Below, one piece after another: positions 5,161-5,179 of a DNA stretch of 5,179 nucleotides (within the stretch, counting starts at the first letter, position 1; every line of letters starts with the position of its first letter). Both the position numbers and the translations under genes were made by a program. Source of the DNA: an uncultured Eubacteriales bacterium (GTDB lineage Bacteria; Bacillota; Clostridia; Lachnospirales; CAG-274); the NCBI GenBank assembly GCA_902495025.1, contig CABUWB010000162.1, positions 1 through 5,179 of the forward strand, read 5' to 3'. Under the pieces are notes generated by a model. The model was given only the letters and a program-made list of their open reading frames with translations, did not search any database and was not told the DNA's origin.

Positions 5161-5179
5161 GATGAGGCATAAAAACAAA
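5159..5179 (+). CDS. Start of an unidentified protein gene (3' end cut by window)
   Basis: Only seven codons are visible, reading MMRHKNK from the first of two tandem ATG codons (5159 and 5162). GGAGGTGA at 5149-5156 is an excellent ribosome binding site: GGAGG is 5 nt from the first ATG and 8 nt from the second, so the second is the better-spaced start. A near-consensus promoter lies upstream. The basic N-terminus would suit either a small cytoplasmic protein or the positive end of a signal peptide; nothing more can be said, and no function is proposed. Confidence 0.7.

Overview
The window looks like ordinary core chromosome of a low-to-moderate GC Gram-positive bacterium, most likely class Clostridia (Bacillota). 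The reasons are strong AGGAGG-type ribosome binding sites, clear sigma-A-like promoters, U-tailed intrinsic terminators, an ACP with the clostridial-looking DSLDIFQ phosphopantetheine site, and a plsX-acpP-rnc gene order typical of Firmicutes. I cannot name the genus. No phage, IS, CRISPR, rRNA or tRNA feature is visible.

Layout, left to right. A HAD-family phosphatase (phosphoglycolate-phosphatase-like) on the + strand lacks only its first residue or few. It converges on rnc across a perfect 12-bp bidirectional terminator. On the minus strand, read right to left, come plsX (phosphate acyltransferase), acpP (acyl carrier protein) and rnc (RNase III). acpP has its own near-consensus promoter and a strong terminator behind it, so rnc appears transcriptionally separated from the lipid genes. 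plsX and glyA (serine hydroxymethyltransferase, + strand) diverge from a compact promoter region whose two -35 boxes are 13 bp apart. glyA ends at a strong terminator and converges on two small minus-strand genes. These are two half-size TauE/SafE (TSUP) membrane proteins of about 117 and 123 residues, overlapping by an ATGA and apparently translationally coupled. At the right edge a + strand promoter drives a gene of which only the first seven codons are present. Its leader contains a perfect 9-bp inverted repeat that would pair over the Shine-Dalgarno and start codon.

Functionally, PlsX makes acyl-phosphate from acyl-ACP for phospholipid synthesis and AcpP is its carrier. GlyA supplies glycine and one-carbon units. 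RNase III processes double-stranded RNA. The TSUP pair probably forms one transporter for a small anion or sulfur compound, with substrate unknown. The most interesting items are the start-codon-sequestering leader at the right edge and the split TSUP transporter; the rest is well explained by known families.
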